Numbered from the stretch's first letter, positions 51,739 through 62,967 are shown. The stretch: DNA of 64,000 nt from Pinus tabuliformis (GCA_031772625.1 CM062810.1:452228014-452292013), one strand, 5' to 3'. Translations and numbers: made by a program. The notes: generated by a model from the sequence alone, not told the origin.

Positions 51739-51954
51739 GTAGAATTGGAATTGCAGACTGAATGAAAACTACTGACTGAATGAAAAGATTTACTACTTGA
51801 TTGAAATCTAACTTTCAGAATGGAAAGGAAAGAAAAGAGTGCAGAATGAAAAGGAAGCAAACTAAATTAATTTTGTGGAAATGAAACTAATGGAAGAATA
51901 TTAGAAACAAGAAATAGAAGAAAGAAAGCAATAATCACATATTACTCAGACACC

Positions 51955-51972
51955 TCCTTGCAAACTGTGCCA
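51955..51972 (-). promoter_or_regulatory. E4 primer-binding site, Asp-like
   Basis: The sense sequence TGGCACAGTTTGCAAGGAG begins five bases inside the 5' LTR, as in E2. It is a degraded Asp-type site. Confidence 0.75.
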
Positions 51973-53832
51973 AAAAGTGATGAGCACCAGTATTTGCAGC
52001 AGGAATGTTGCAACCCCTCGGCTACAATCTTTACTTTATCAACTCGGGGTTCGTACAAAATTTGAGGTGACAGTGTTGTATACTCAAGTAAAAGTGATGG
52101 TTTTGCCTTTTGTCACTGTTCAATTGGCAAGAGACCATTAGGGTTTTCAAGACAGACTTCTATGGATTCAGAAGAAGCTTGGTTCCTTGATGAAAGATAT
52201 AGAAATCTACTCTAAGAGAGAGTTTATCTACTGCAAAAGTGAGAAAGAATGAAATTCAATGCTAAGGCACACCATTTCCTAATTAACTGCTAAGAGATAT
52301 GCTTTGCAATAATGTTAAATTAACATGACCAAAATGCCATTTTCCTAAGCATGGAAGTAAAAACATCAAACATCATTGTTATGCATGTAAAGGACTATAA
52401 TAAATATGTTTTGTCTTTTTATGCTTTTCATGAAAAATCAAGTGTCCAAGCTAATCTTTTTTGGTGATGTGGCAGGTAGTTTAGGGATGCTCGTGGATGC
52501 CTAGAAGGTTCACGATATGTTTGTAAGCTTTGGGAGATCATTGGGTGACCTTGGGAGGCTTCCTAGAGGTTTTCCCTCAATTCGGCCTCCAAACAGGCCA
52601 CTACAGGAAAACCTACAGGATGTACTAGAAACCTACATGATTCCCTGTATTTCTATAGGATACAACTATGGAAAAAATGATGGGTGTTGGAGGTGATGGA
52701 AGGCTTAGGGAAGATGGTTGATGGGTGGAATGGGGGGAGGAAAGGCCTAGGATCACTAAGAATCCAAAACCGAGTTTAGGAGATGGTTGGATTTGCTCAA
52801 AATGCTTGAGGAAATTTCAGTGTAAAATGATTAAATTGGTGAATGTTTTGATGAAAACAAGGAATGCCTATGGGTGGATGAATTTGGAAGGTGCTTGCAT
52901 GGTATGAGATCTCTGTCTAGTTTTGAAGCACCTGCTCTACATCAAACATGTGTAATTTCCAAAAAATCATGTAAACAAGAAGAATTCTCATGAGATAGAA
53001 AAGAAGAATTTAATGAACTAATTGTCTACCTTATACATGAAGAAATTGATGAATAAAATGGAATCATGGATGAGATCTACTACAAGAATGAAGGTAGAAT
53101 AGATGGAAATGAAATCCTACTTTGCAAAACTGATCAAATTCTAGTTTAAGTACAACAAACTTTAAATATCATGAGAGAAATTGAAATTTGTCATTTTGGG
53201 CTACATAAGGGTCTTTTCCTCAAATCATCATCCCAAAAGGAAGAAGTGAGGCCAGGACACCTACTAACAGGTTTGTGGTGCCTCTTTTATCCCTTCTAAC
53301 CTGCTACTAAAGTAAGGCACTAATGGAAGCAAACTAATAAACAATTGATCAATTATACACTACTTGCAATGAAATACTTCTAAAAACAGTTTAACCATGA
53401 ATTTATGAAACTAAGCTAAGCATAAAGATGCAAGAAGAGGAGCTTTGGCTGCTAGGGTTGGGCCCTAACCCAAGAGCTTCATCCCTCTGAGTTAACTCAG
53501 TATTGGCTCAAGAAAAATCTGATTCTTATTCCCAAAACATAAAATTACATCAAAATCCTCCACAAGTTTGGAGCTCGAAAATAACTAGAGTTTTTTCAAT
53601 AAGAACTTGAATCCTAATGAGGCTCTAGGCCTCTCTACTTATACAACTAGATTCCCCAACGAATCCCTTAAATTTAGGGAGGCTCGACTCCCAAACTCGA
53701 GATGAACTAACTCTTTGTCTATCACTTCCTCAACTGCCTTCTAATCTTCATGACTTGGTTGCTTGCACTACGAGATGGTGTGATTAATGGAGGAATATTT
53801 GAATCGGGGAGGAGTAAATGAGGAGGATTTAC

Positions 53833-54939
53833 TGTAGAATTTTGTAGAATTTTTCTATAAATCACCTAGCTTTGATACCATGTAGAACTTTTCCTACAAA
53901 TTAGCTAGCTTTGATACCGTGTAGAAATTCTTACTGTAGATCACCTGGTAATGCAATGTACTAAAGAAAAACACTTGATCTACTTCTACAAACAATTTAG
54001 GGAAATTTTATCGAACATGAGAAACATCAATAAGAACACATATAATTGATATGGAGAAATCAATCACACATAACACAGAAGAATTTACCCGGGGAAAGCC
54101 TCAGCCTAAAACCCCACTCTTTGTATTATCATACGTAGCCAGCTCTCAGTGCAATTCTCTTGGATGCTCACAGGTAATCAAGACTTCTCCTAAGCTTTCT
54201 CCTCTGCCCTCCAAGCCTCCTACTTCCTTTCACAGTTTTTCCTGGGTGATCCTCCTGTTACCAAGTGTAACACTGATCTCTCACACTGATCTCATACCCT
54301 GTAAAACTGCACAATCCTCAAGGAGCCTTGAGCCTTTTGCTTGGATGATTTTCCTTTATAGGAAAAATCGATCAAACTGATAGTACATTGTCCCTTCTGT
54401 GATCTCAACTGAGCCTCTATCTGAACTGACATGCATGAGTTATCCATGACTAAATACTCAGTTATCTGAAATATAATAGTTACATGCATGCCAGCATTAA
54501 CTAACTGAACTCTCATTAATTTAACAAACTATTAAATTAATCTAACTGGACTTGACTCAATTAACAGAGCCAATTAATTACAACTCAATATTAAAACTCA
54601 TCCTTATCTCTTTAACTAATGGATAAATTCCTCAATTAATAGATAAACTGTTGCCTGTCCTCACATAGACTTCAAGTTTGTTTTTCCTTAACTAATTAAC
54701 TCAAGATGAATTAATTAATTAATTTACAAACTACGGTTAATATCAAATTCAAATTTTACTTCCTATTTTTAGTCCAAGGACTAACTAAAAATAGGAATTC
54801 ATCCTGAACTTCCAAAAATAGAAATTTGATTTTTAGTACTTCCATTTTTCATTCCCTACTGCCCAATCCAGCATTGGTACCCAAACTACTATTTTTAGCA
54901 CTTCTATTTTTAGTAATTTCTTGTTTCCATTTTTCAGCA
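53833..54939 (-). repeat. E5 3' LTR (left copy)
   Basis: It starts TGTAGAATTTTG and ends CATTTTTCAGCA. It contains two initiator-Met-site-like words (53870-53881 and 53909-53920). The sentence-like repeated words CTATTTTTAG and CTAAAAATAG occur near 54770-54910. Confidence 0.93.
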
Positions 54940-56029
54940 CTCCCTCTCAACAAGAAGGGTTTCCTCTCGAACCTGATCCTGTACCTCTGGAATGTTCTGC
55001 ATGCAACACATCTACCAAGTGTGGTTACTCTAGCAACTCTCGGAACAAAAAAAACTCCCAACTGACCTATCTGTTGGGCTGGAAACATACTCTAACGCTG
55101 AAGCTCTACCGGATGCTCACAAGTGCTCCCTCTCTAACCTTTGCACTACTGCAACATCTCCATGCATATCGCACCGATGCACCCTTCTCTGTGCTACCCT
55201 ACACTATGCAACACACTTGTGCCTCTCGCATTGTTGCAGCCTTCATGCTCTACACTATCCTCGGATTCCGTGCACTATATCTCTCTATGTCGCTCCATTT
55301 GCATATGCATTTACCGAATAAGTCAATTCTGCTACTCCTCATTGGGGCTCTCGTAGCAAATTCAAATCAAAGAGGTTGGGTACATCAAGGATCCTGCCCC
55401 TCCTCCTTGCGATGATCACTCCACATCACCCCACCTCCTACCTGGTGGTATGGCTGCATGTGATCCCTCAGCCCACCTCGCTCGAAGCTTCCCCCTACTA
55501 GAGGTCTCTGCATGAGTAGATGTCTCTACTCGATCTCCTCTCAGCTTCTCTAGTTGTGGCCGCTCCACAATCCCCTGAAGCTGCTTCACCAATCGTGGCT
55601 CCTCCACAATTGTTTAAGACTTCTTTTGGCGCTGCATGTTGAGAGGTAATTTACTCTCCCTTTCAACCACCAAGTATCTAACCTTTTCGTTGCTCCTCAA
55701 GGCTTCGCACGCACCTTGTACCTCAAGTGCATATAGGTTCTTGGCTAGCACACCAATCTGTTTCATATTTCTCGCTGTCATGAAACTTTCTAGAAAAAGA
55801 GCTGATTTTAAATCAGTAATATCTCCCTCATCCGAACTCTAATCGAACCGATTTTTTGTTTTGATTTTGGGTACTTTTCCGCAATGAATCCAAATCTTCC
55901 ATTTGTTTCTGAAAATTTTGTACATGAATTTTCATATCTACTCTGTAAACTCTCGGCCCAAAACTCAAAACTTTGAAATATCCTCTCAGTATATTGTTCT
56001 CCACTTTGATCACCTTTGCTCCGATACCA
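54940..56029 (-). other. E5 internal region
   Basis: About 1.09 kb without a recognised domain on either strand. The sense strand has short open pieces at 55416-55607 and 55828-56013 (VENNILRGYFKVLSFGPRVY, Gln/Lys-rich). Protein-like runs such as LKSALFLESFMTARNMKQIG appear near 55740-55810. These could be a remnant of a gag-like or captured frame. The longest open frame (54921-55415) is on the antisense strand and has no features I recognise. Confidence 0.6.
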
Positions 56030-56030
56030 T
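56019..56030 (-). promoter_or_regulatory. E5 primer-binding site, initiator-Met type
   Basis: Sense TGGTATCGGAGC immediately follows the 5' LTR and differs by one base from TGGTATCAGAGC. The initial T is shared with the LTR edge. Confidence 0.82.
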
Positions 56031-57248
56031 GTATAATTTTGTAGAATCTTTCTACAAATCAGCTAGCTCTGATACCATGTAGAACTTTTTCTACAAATCA
56101 GCTAGCTCTGATACCATGTAGAACTTTTTCTACAAATTAGCTAGCTCTGGTACCATGTAGAAATTTTCAGTGTACATCGCTTGGTAATGCAATGTACTAA
56201 AGAAAAACACTTCATCTACTTCTACAAACAATTTAGTGGAAATTTAATCAAACATGAGCAACATCAATAAGAACACATATAATTGATATGGAGAAATCAA
56301 TCACACATAACACAGAAGAATTTACCCGGGGAAAGCCTCAGCCTAAAACCACACTCTCTGTATTATCATACATAGGATTTATACAAAGCCTTAGCTCTCA
56401 CACAACTCTCAGTACAATCCTCACACATGAAGGTGGAAATACATGAGGATTACACAAAGCCTTAGCTCTCACTGCAATCCTCCTAGCTGCTCACAGGCAA
56501 TCAAAACTTCTCCTAAACCTTCTCCTCTGCACTCCAAGCCTCCTATTTCCTTGTGTAGTTTTTCCTGGGGGATCCTCCTATTACCAAGTGTAACACTGAT
56601 CTCACACCCTGTAAAACTGCACAATCCTCAAGGAACCTTGATCCTTTTGCTTCGATGAGTTTCCTTTATAGGAAAGATCCATCCAACTGATAGTATATTG
56701 TCCCTTCTCTGATCTCAACTGGGTCTCTGTCTGAACTTACATGCATGAGTTATCCATGAGTGAATACTCAGTTATCTGAAATATAATAGTTACATGCATG
56801 CAAGCATTAACTAACTGAACTCTCATTAATTTAACAAACTATTAAATTAATCTAACTAGACTTGACTCAGTTAGCTGAGCCAACTAATTACAAATCAATA
56901 TTACAACTCATCCTTATCTCTTTAACTGATGGATAAATTCCTCAATTAATAGATAAGCTGTTGCATGTCCTCACATAGACTTCAAGTTTGTTTTTCCTTA
57001 ACTAATTAACTCAAGATGAATTAAGTAATTAATTTACAAACTATTGTTAATATCAAATTAGAATTTTAATTTCTATTTTTAGTCCAAAGACTAACTAAAA
57101 ATAGGAATACATCCTGAACTGCTAAAAATAGAACTTCTATTTTTAGCACTTCCATTTTTGATTCTTGTTGCCCAATCTAGCACTCGTACCCAAACTGTTA
57201 TTTTTAGCATTTCTATTTTTAGCAATTTCTTGTTGCCATTTTTCAACA
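56030..57248 (-). repeat. E5 5' LTR (right copy)
   Basis: It starts TGTATAATTTTG and ends CATTTTTCAACA, and is slightly longer than the left copy, partly from one more primer-site repeat unit. Confidence 0.93.
56041..56167 (-). repeat. Primer-site tandem repeat at the end of the E5 LTR
   Basis: About 40-base units, each with GTAGAA...TTCTAC and then AGCTCTGATACCATGTAG. Read in sense, each carries TACA-TGGTATCAGAGCT, that is, LTR end plus initiator-Met site. Three units are here (sites at about 56067-56078, 56107-56118, 56145-56156) and two in the left LTR. Confidence 0.85.
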
Positions 57249-57490
57249 TTTACCTCCTAAAATCGCTCTCCCTTGTCCTAGAAATCCCTTGATTTTCTCT
57301 TCCTAACCAACATTCAATGCATATTAGTCTACTAGGCATACTATTTCACTTTAACTCATCTCATTAAACAAAATATATTCAAAACAATATATTCAAAACA
57401 TGTAACAAGTTATGAGAAGAGTTGGCTTGAGTAAGTTAGGAGGTGAATTATGGTGCATATAATTACCCAATGATGGGGCTCATCAGTTGA

Positions 57491-58080
57491 TCAACTAGCC
57501 TTCCGTTGCTTCTTTAGATTCTCCTTCAAACAATGACAACTTTATTTTCTTGAACTCACCTTGTAATTCTATCTTCTATATTTTTGTCTTTCATTGATCA
57601 GAAACATTACCTGAGCGCCCCTCTTCCTCCTCCTTATGGCCTTCTGCTGATTCTTCATTATCTTCCCCATTATGGGCAGTTGAGGTCTTCTCCCTATTCT
57701 CTTTACTCGGGTCTAGTCCTCAATGATTCTGTCAGTGGTATAGGCGTTTAAGGATATTTTCCTACTCCTACCTTAGCAGTTCATTGTTTTTCCTCAATTT
57801 CATAATCTATAACATTAATTGTTGCATTGTTTCAAGTAGGGTAACGTTGGTCTACACCAATTATTCTGCGAGTTGTATACATATTTCTGTATTGGCTTCC
57901 ACATAAGGCACTTTCGGTTGGTTTGATGATGTGGGGCTCCTCTCCATTCTTATTCCTTAGCACTAACCTTTGTCTATGTGTTCATATTCACGCATACTCA
58001 ATTTATTTTTCTTTTTGCATCAATTTTATACATCGTAACTTAATTGACTGTGTTAAACCAACCTAGAAATCTTAGTGTTT
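57491..58080 (-). pseudogene. E3 proximal gag region
   Basis: This is the sense-upstream piece of E3 between E4 and the primer site. Charged runs such as EESAEGHKEEEEGRSG are readable near 57600-57670. No domain is firmly recognised; the assignment is from position. Confidence 0.6.
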
Positions 58081-58082
58081 GA

Positions 58083-58100
58083 GTGTGGGCTCTGATACCA
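58083..58100 (-). promoter_or_regulatory. E3 primer-binding site, initiator-Met type
   Basis: The sense sequence TGGTATCAGAGCCCACAC lies two bases inside the 5' LTR and matches the initiator-Met site used by plant chromoviruses and copia elements. Confidence 0.88.
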
Positions 58101-58102
58101 TT

Positions 58103-60336
58103 TGTACCATATAATTGTAATTAAAGATAGAAATATTTATTATTATTAATGTTCTGGACGTTATTACTAAGGTAGGCTGAAAACTATAGTAAACGATCAG
58201 GTACAGTCATCCATGCAAGAATTAAAGTCCCTCCCTACTGGCTCAGTGGTGGTGACATCTCACCATGGCAATGGAGGGACTTCTGATGTCCTCCTACCAG
58301 TGCCACTGCTATACCATTAATGCAGAGGGGATGGGTTAGGCGAGACTTTCTCTACACCATTCGATGGTGTGAGATCAATCGCCCTCACAAGTCGGAATTA
58401 ATTAACAGTTTAATTTATTGGAACAGACATGGGTTGGGGTCATTTGGCTGTGTTATGGTTCGACTCTTTCCCTCTGCCATAGGGAGTGTGACAGAGGTGA
58501 AAGAGTGACAACCTGGTTCATTGCTTGGTCACACTTATGTTCTCAACCCTATAGGTATATTCAAACCCTCCTAAATGATATCTTTGGAGTCTTTTGTTTA
58601 AGGATTCTCCGCTATTATCCTTTGTGCATCCTGTCATGAGCTTTGATGGATGATTGTTTAGGTTTTAATGATGCCCTTGTGCATAGGTGAAACAACTAAA
58701 TAATGGACTTAGAGATTCCAGTGGAGTGGGTTGATTCCGCGTGGCAGCGTGAGTTAGACTACAATTTTCATAGGGTTTGATGTTTAAGATTATTCTCCAC
58801 TTTTCATTAATGCTCACTGTGCATCTACAAGTTTCATCCGTAGCTCAAAGTAATATTCAATCCAAGTAAATTTCTTCATTTTATTGCAAGGTTTTTTAAT
58901 TGATAGCCAAGATGTTATTTGATTCTGGTCCTTATTCCAAGAATTCTCAAGTGTATCTATCATTCCAAACTCTTTATCTGACATGGGGTTTTTGGTGACA
59001 ACGATGATCCTGTTGAAGCTTACTGTCTTCGTTGTCCAGGTGGGTTTTTGATTCAGATCTTTCCTGGTATTTCGAGTTCTAAAAGAGGCCTTCAATTGAC
59101 AGAGGGTTTTCAAGAATTGTAATTAACTAATCCCCTAAGCCTTACTGCCAGAATGCTAGTATTTCTAGCAAATGTGATTAGTTATTTTGAACATGTTGTC
59201 CTTTGCATTATCAACACGATAGTTTTGGATTTAGCTCTTTCGTCCCATGGAAGTTTCTACGAGAAGACTCACTGTATATTTCTTTGTATAAGGTTTTATA
59301 TATATTAAATGTTTATATCTAATCCGCGGTGATAACTCGGCTTTAGATATTTATTGAGATTTTCATTTATTTCTGTGTCGTTTTAGTTTCCCAAATTGAA
59401 TTTCAATGTTTATTATGTAAATGGGTTGATTGTGATAATATATCTATGGATGTTAGTACTTTGTCTCTGAATATTATCATCTCAGTCCTACTCGATTATA
59501 GTTACAAATTAAAAACATAGAAGGTTAGGTTACGGTTTTTAACCTAGGCTTTTAACATAACCTAGGTACTTGGCTCATGGTGAGTTCTCTCCAGAAACTC
59601 GACCAAGAGCCAATAAACCCTATCTCGTCAACTATTTGAAATCCAAATTCGTAGGATGGTTTGGTCCATTAATTTATATAGGTTTCTTCTATCATAAATA
59701 AGTAGGAAGGTACCAATGTAAATTATGGAAACTGATATTTTATATATATTGTGTATGTTTTCCAAAGGAATGTGTAAAATTTAGAGATACAGTTAAATAA
59801 TGAAGGACAAGAAAATAATATTGATTCTGTGAACTAAACCCTTAGTTGCTAATGATTAGAATGTTTATGTAAGTAATCACTTCTATGTAAAGATATACAG
59901 TCATTATTTCTTGTATGCCCTGATTAGATGTACAAATATGATAGCAATGAAATGTATCTAGAGACAATATTTCTTGATCATATGATAACGTTAATAACAT
60001 AATCTAGCATGTTAACTTACTCTTGGTTGTAAAAGTAAAGAATCTACTTTTCCTAGTAATGATTATTGATAGAGTCTAGGAAAAAAATAATCACAGTAAA
60101 GTTTTCCTCCTTCTAACCCCCTTCAGGGTTCTATCCTTTTTCTTTCTGAAGGAAGAAGATGAGAGAACTCTTTATTCAAGTGATTCTCTAGTTCCTTTAC
60201 AAAGTGATCAAAATATTTTAATTAATACTTATTATGGCAGCCTATTTTTTTTAACAATTAAGATTAAACAAAATAAAACTAATAGTGGTAAATAAAACTT
60301 GTTAAAAACAATTCTTGGTGTATCACTGAGTGTTAA
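58103..60336 (-). repeat. E3 5' LTR (right copy)
   Basis: It starts TGTACCATATAATTG after the primer site and ends near ACTGAGTGTTAA, followed by TTTTA. It aligns with 32408-34919. The end base is placed by the duplication, since the last bases have changed. Confidence 0.87.
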
Positions 60337-60341
60337 TTTTA

Positions 60342-61012
60342 CCTAATATTTCTACTTGCCCCGACCCTAAATATTACTTTTTACTATAGTTGAGTTTGTT
60401 TACTTTTAAATTTCAAATATAAAAAATGGACCAACTTAGGGGAAATATTTGGTAAAATGTAATATTATAGAATTATCCACAAATAAAATATTAATTTAGA
60501 GGGGAGTCATTTAATCACACTAATCCATAAAACTATAAATTGATGCATTGTTGAAAAATAATAGTAACTTATTTTATTTTTAATACAATTATATCTGAAT
60601 ATTAAATATTTTTAATAAAATTAATAAAAATATAAAATCTATAATTAAATAATTATACAACTTAGATCCATATTAACTTTGGCTCTACCAAGCTCCAAGA
60701 GGGATCAAATGTCTTTTCATTTTAAAAAAAGTTTGAGGATGAATTATTAATTATAATTAACCATAATTATTGATATAAATGTACTTATTAATTTAACATT
60801 TTTTTTTTTGAGTTGAAAATAATTTCGGAAGAACTCATCTCACCCTTGAAATAAAATAATTATTATTTATTTACTCATAACTAACTAAATAATATTAATA
60901 TCTAGTCATGTGATATAATAATATCTAACTAACGGAACCCTAAAAATTAAATTATTTATTATTTATTCATTATTATTAATTTATTTTAATTTCTATCTAA
61001 CTAACATGACCT
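60342..61012. other. AT-rich region right of E3, with repeat R copy 3
   Basis: 60479-60805 aligns with 31734-32130 on the other side of E3, including CAAGCTCCAAGAGGGATCAA (60690-60709). 60342-60470 also resembles 32200-32340 loosely. No gene is seen. Confidence 0.7.
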
Positions 61013-61288
61013 TTAGAAAAAAATAGGGAAATCAAGATTCAGACGTAGGATATCCCAGGTGAGCGTGACAGGGTCTAATACTACTATGCCTTGCAAACCC
61101 ACCTGGATCATGCATATCAACTGTTCGGTTGTTCGGGTGGTCATTCGGTCCTTGTAGAACTTGGGGTCGCTCACTATCTCATTCCATTTTCTGCACACCA
61201 GTTTGAGTGTAGAGTGCCATTTGTAAGGCACTCTAAGCAAACAGTTTCGACCTATATCATCTGGGAGATTAGGGATGATCTCCACCAC
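61013..61288 (-). pseudogene. Truncated F-box/kelch-repeat gene (N-terminal part)
   Basis: 91 codons from an ATG at 61288. The F-box lies at about residues 6-48: IPNLPDDIGRNCLLRVPY, then LKLVCRKWNEIVSDPKFYKD. Then comes EQLICMIQVGLQGIVVLDP and a WDIL run that look like the start of the kelch part. In this plant family (KMD-like F-box/kelch proteins, usually about 350-400 residues and often without introns) the F-box binds SKP1 of an SCF ubiquitin ligase and the kelch propeller holds the substrate. Here the frame ends at codon 92 and no kelch repeats follow to the left, where the DNA is AT-rich. So it is a 5' gene fragment, probably a dead copy. A short expressed protein or an unusual intron is less likely. 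Confidence 0.82.
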
Positions 61289-61296
61289 TCGTGGGA

Positions 61297-61344
61297 GTGC
61301 TAGCCTCTTTGACCTACACAGTGCTGACCTCTTTGACCTACACA
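61297..61344. repeat. 24-base tandem duplication upstream of the F-box fragment
   Basis: GTGCTAGCCTCTTTGACCTA and its near copy (61297-61320, 61321-61344) lie about 10-55 bases upstream of the F-box start. Each unit has TTTGACC, which matches the W-box core (TTGACY), so a regulatory reading is possible but weak. Confidence 0.8.
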
Positions 61345-61665
61345 GTATGGTGCTAGATTTGTCCTGAAATAAAAGAAATTAAACAAAAGGTTAAAAAACT
61401 GATATTAACATCATAGAGAAATCAGATATGGTACAAAACAAAAGTAGCTAATAATCCACAGCTTTTGAATTACAACCTGTTATTGGTGTGGATGGAAATG
61501 TATAGTAAAAATGTAAATTCATCATAATGAAAACCCTAAGTAAAAACATAAATTCTTCATCATACAAATAGTTAAAGGATTATTCTCGGTATAAATTAGT
61601 CAACAGTAATAAAAAAACATGATTCTCAGCAAATACTGATATGAATATCAAAATTAGTTACAAAA

Positions 61666-61840
61666 GAAAATAGTGATTGTCCTCAACCAAAATCATGAAT
61701 CCGTTACTTACAGAAAAGATAGTGATAGTCCTCAACCAAAATCATAAACCCGTTATTTAAAGAAAAGATAGTTAAAAAAAAGATAGTAATTGTCTTCAAC
61801 CAAAATCATGAACCCTTTACTTACAGAAAAGATAGTGATA
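61666..61840. repeat. ~47-64-base minisatellite
   Basis: Units start at 61666, 61713, 61762 and 61826 with GAAAAGATAGTGATAG, then CCTCAACCAAAATCAT and a GTTACTTACA end. The third is longer by a short internal repeat; the fourth is partial. Confidence 0.85.
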
Positions 61841-61880
61841 GATCGATCTTAACACAGTGAGATTGATCTTAACGCAGTGA
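61841..61880. repeat. 20-base tandem duplication
   Basis: GATCGATCTTAACACAGTGA is followed at once by a copy with two changes (61861-61880), then by GATCAATCAG...GATCGAT, which is partly inverted relative to it. Confidence 0.85.
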
Positions 61881-62306
61881 GATCAATCAGAACATTGATC
61901 GATACTTTCCCAGTAGAAATCGTGAATCATATGTAAAATAATGAGGGTTAATATATAGTCAAATTTGGGTGATAGATTTTGATCTACTTAAATATTTAAG
62001 GAGGCAGGTGAGCCAGGTGTTAGATGGCAGAGGTCATGTGTTGGATAGGTCAGGGTTTGACCCCATCCACAAATTAATAGTTCGAAAGTTTGAACCTTAT
62101 TAAAAGGTGTCTTGACTTGGTCTACAAATTACTCACACAAAAATTTGAACCTTGTTGTCTCGTAAGTCATGACCTCCTCCACAAATTGTTTTGGGGAATT
62201 GGTAAACAATTTAATTTATCAAGGTCATTAAAAATTATTAAATGATTTTAAATATATATATTTTTCTAATTTAGAATGAAAGCATGAAACATGGGGTAAT
62301 TCTCGC

Positions 62307-62503
62307 ATTTTAGGGATGGTAAACTAGGTAAATCATAAACCTTAATTATATAGCCTTTTTTCCAAGAGAATCATTTGCGGGATGTGGAAATGGTTTTTTT
62401 TTCACATTTTAGGGATGGTAAACTAGGTAAATCATAAACCTTAATTACATAGCCTTTTTTCCAAGAGAATCATTTGCGGGATGTTGGAAATGGTTTTGTT
62501 TTT
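62307..62503. repeat. 99-base tandem duplication
   Basis: Copies at 62307-62405 and 62406-about 62503 share ATTTTAGGGATGGTAAACTA, then TTTTTTCCAAGAGAATCATT and GCGGGATG. Only about two differences are visible, so the event is recent relative to the surrounding LTR elements. Confidence 0.92.
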
Positions 62504-62708
62504 TCTTTTTTTTTTTTTATGTTGGAAATGAAAACATGATAATTTGGACTATTTCCCCACATTTCATGCATTGTAAACCCTCTACCTTGATTAAGAAACA
62601 TTTTGTGGATGGTAAAATGGTAAACCATCTTTAATGGACTTAAAACCCACGCATCAAAATGCATCTCACATTGTCCACATTAAGAACAACCATAAAGGTT
62701 AACGAAGT

Positions 62709-62733
62709 TATATTATTATTATTATTATTATTA
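62709..62733. repeat. ATT microsatellite
   Basis: Eight ATT units in a row. Confidence 0.95.
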
Positions 62734-62967
62734 TATGAAATAAATAATATTCTTAACAATGGAAAATCACACCAATTTACCATGGAAATTCTTAATTAGT
62801 AAATAACTTTTGTTGCAATACCATGGGCCAATACCATGACTTATCAATTCCACATACACACTATGACACTTGTTTATATGACATTCTTTTTAATTAATTA
62901 ATTTGAAATAAATTAAATTAAAAAGAAAAAACATAACTAACTTGAAGAGAAATCTAAAGCCTTGATC

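Larger units (their letters stand above)
53833..57248 (-). mobile_element. E5: short non-autonomous LTR element inside the E4 LTR
   Basis: LTRs lie at 53833-54939 and 56030-57248 with a perfect duplication TTTAC (53828-53832, 57249-57253). An initiator-Met-type primer site (sense TGGTATCGGAGC) follows the right LTR, and a polypurine tract (sense GAGAGGGAG) precedes the left one, so it is on the minus strand. The 1.09-kb inside shows no gag-pol domain. It is a TRIM/LARD-type element, probably moved by a copia-type partner given the primer site. The LTRs differ by about 7-8% by eye. Confidence 0.92.
39129..57485 (-). mobile_element. E4: Ty3/gypsy, Tat/Athila-like, inserted in E3 and itself hosting E5
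   Basis: E4 starts TGATGAGCAC and ends GGGGCTCATCA, so its tips form a perfect 8-base inverted repeat (TGATGAGC/GCTCATCA). The flanks are GTCGA (39124-39128) and GTTGA (57486-57490), a duplication with one C-to-T change at a CpG. In sense it has an Asp-like primer site, gag, protease, reverse transcriptase, RNase H, integrase, a hairpin array and an extra reading frame. The LTRs differ by about 8-10% by eye, less than those of its host E3. It is broken, with many breaks. Without E5 it is about 14.9 kb. Confidence 0.93.
51978..57485 (-). repeat. E4 5' LTR (right copy), split by E5
   Basis: It starts TGATGAGCACCAG and ends GGGGCTCATCA. E5 sits at 53833-57248. The LTR without E5 is about 2.1 kb. 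The left LTR runs straight across the insertion point (GAGGAGGATTTA near 42296), confirming E5 as an insertion. Confidence 0.92.
32408..60336 (-). mobile_element. E3: Ty3/gypsy chromovirus-type LTR retrotransposon, outermost of a triple nest
   Basis: LTRs lie at 32408-34919 and 58103-60336, flanked by TTTTA (32403-32407 and 60337-60341). In sense it has an initiator-Met primer site, gag, protease, reverse transcriptase, RNase H, integrase and a chromodomain-like tail. Its gag region is split by E4 (39129-57485). Without E4, E3 is about 9.6 kb, normal for plant chromoviruses with long LTRs. The LTRs differ at roughly 15% by eye, the oldest of the set, which fits its outer place. It is heavily broken. 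Confidence 0.92.

Noticed and set aside
54921-55415. 164-codon plus-strand frame
   Set aside because: Antisense to E5, crosses the LTR edge, low-complexity Leu/Ser/His composition and no recognised family.
58083-58100. Possible tRNA gene pieces (initiator-Met and Asp-like words at several places)
   Set aside because: They are primer-binding sites next to LTRs; no cloverleaf is present.
61666-61840. Regularly spaced repeats that could suggest a CRISPR array
   Set aside because: Plant nuclear context, units in direct contact without unique spacers; a minisatellite.
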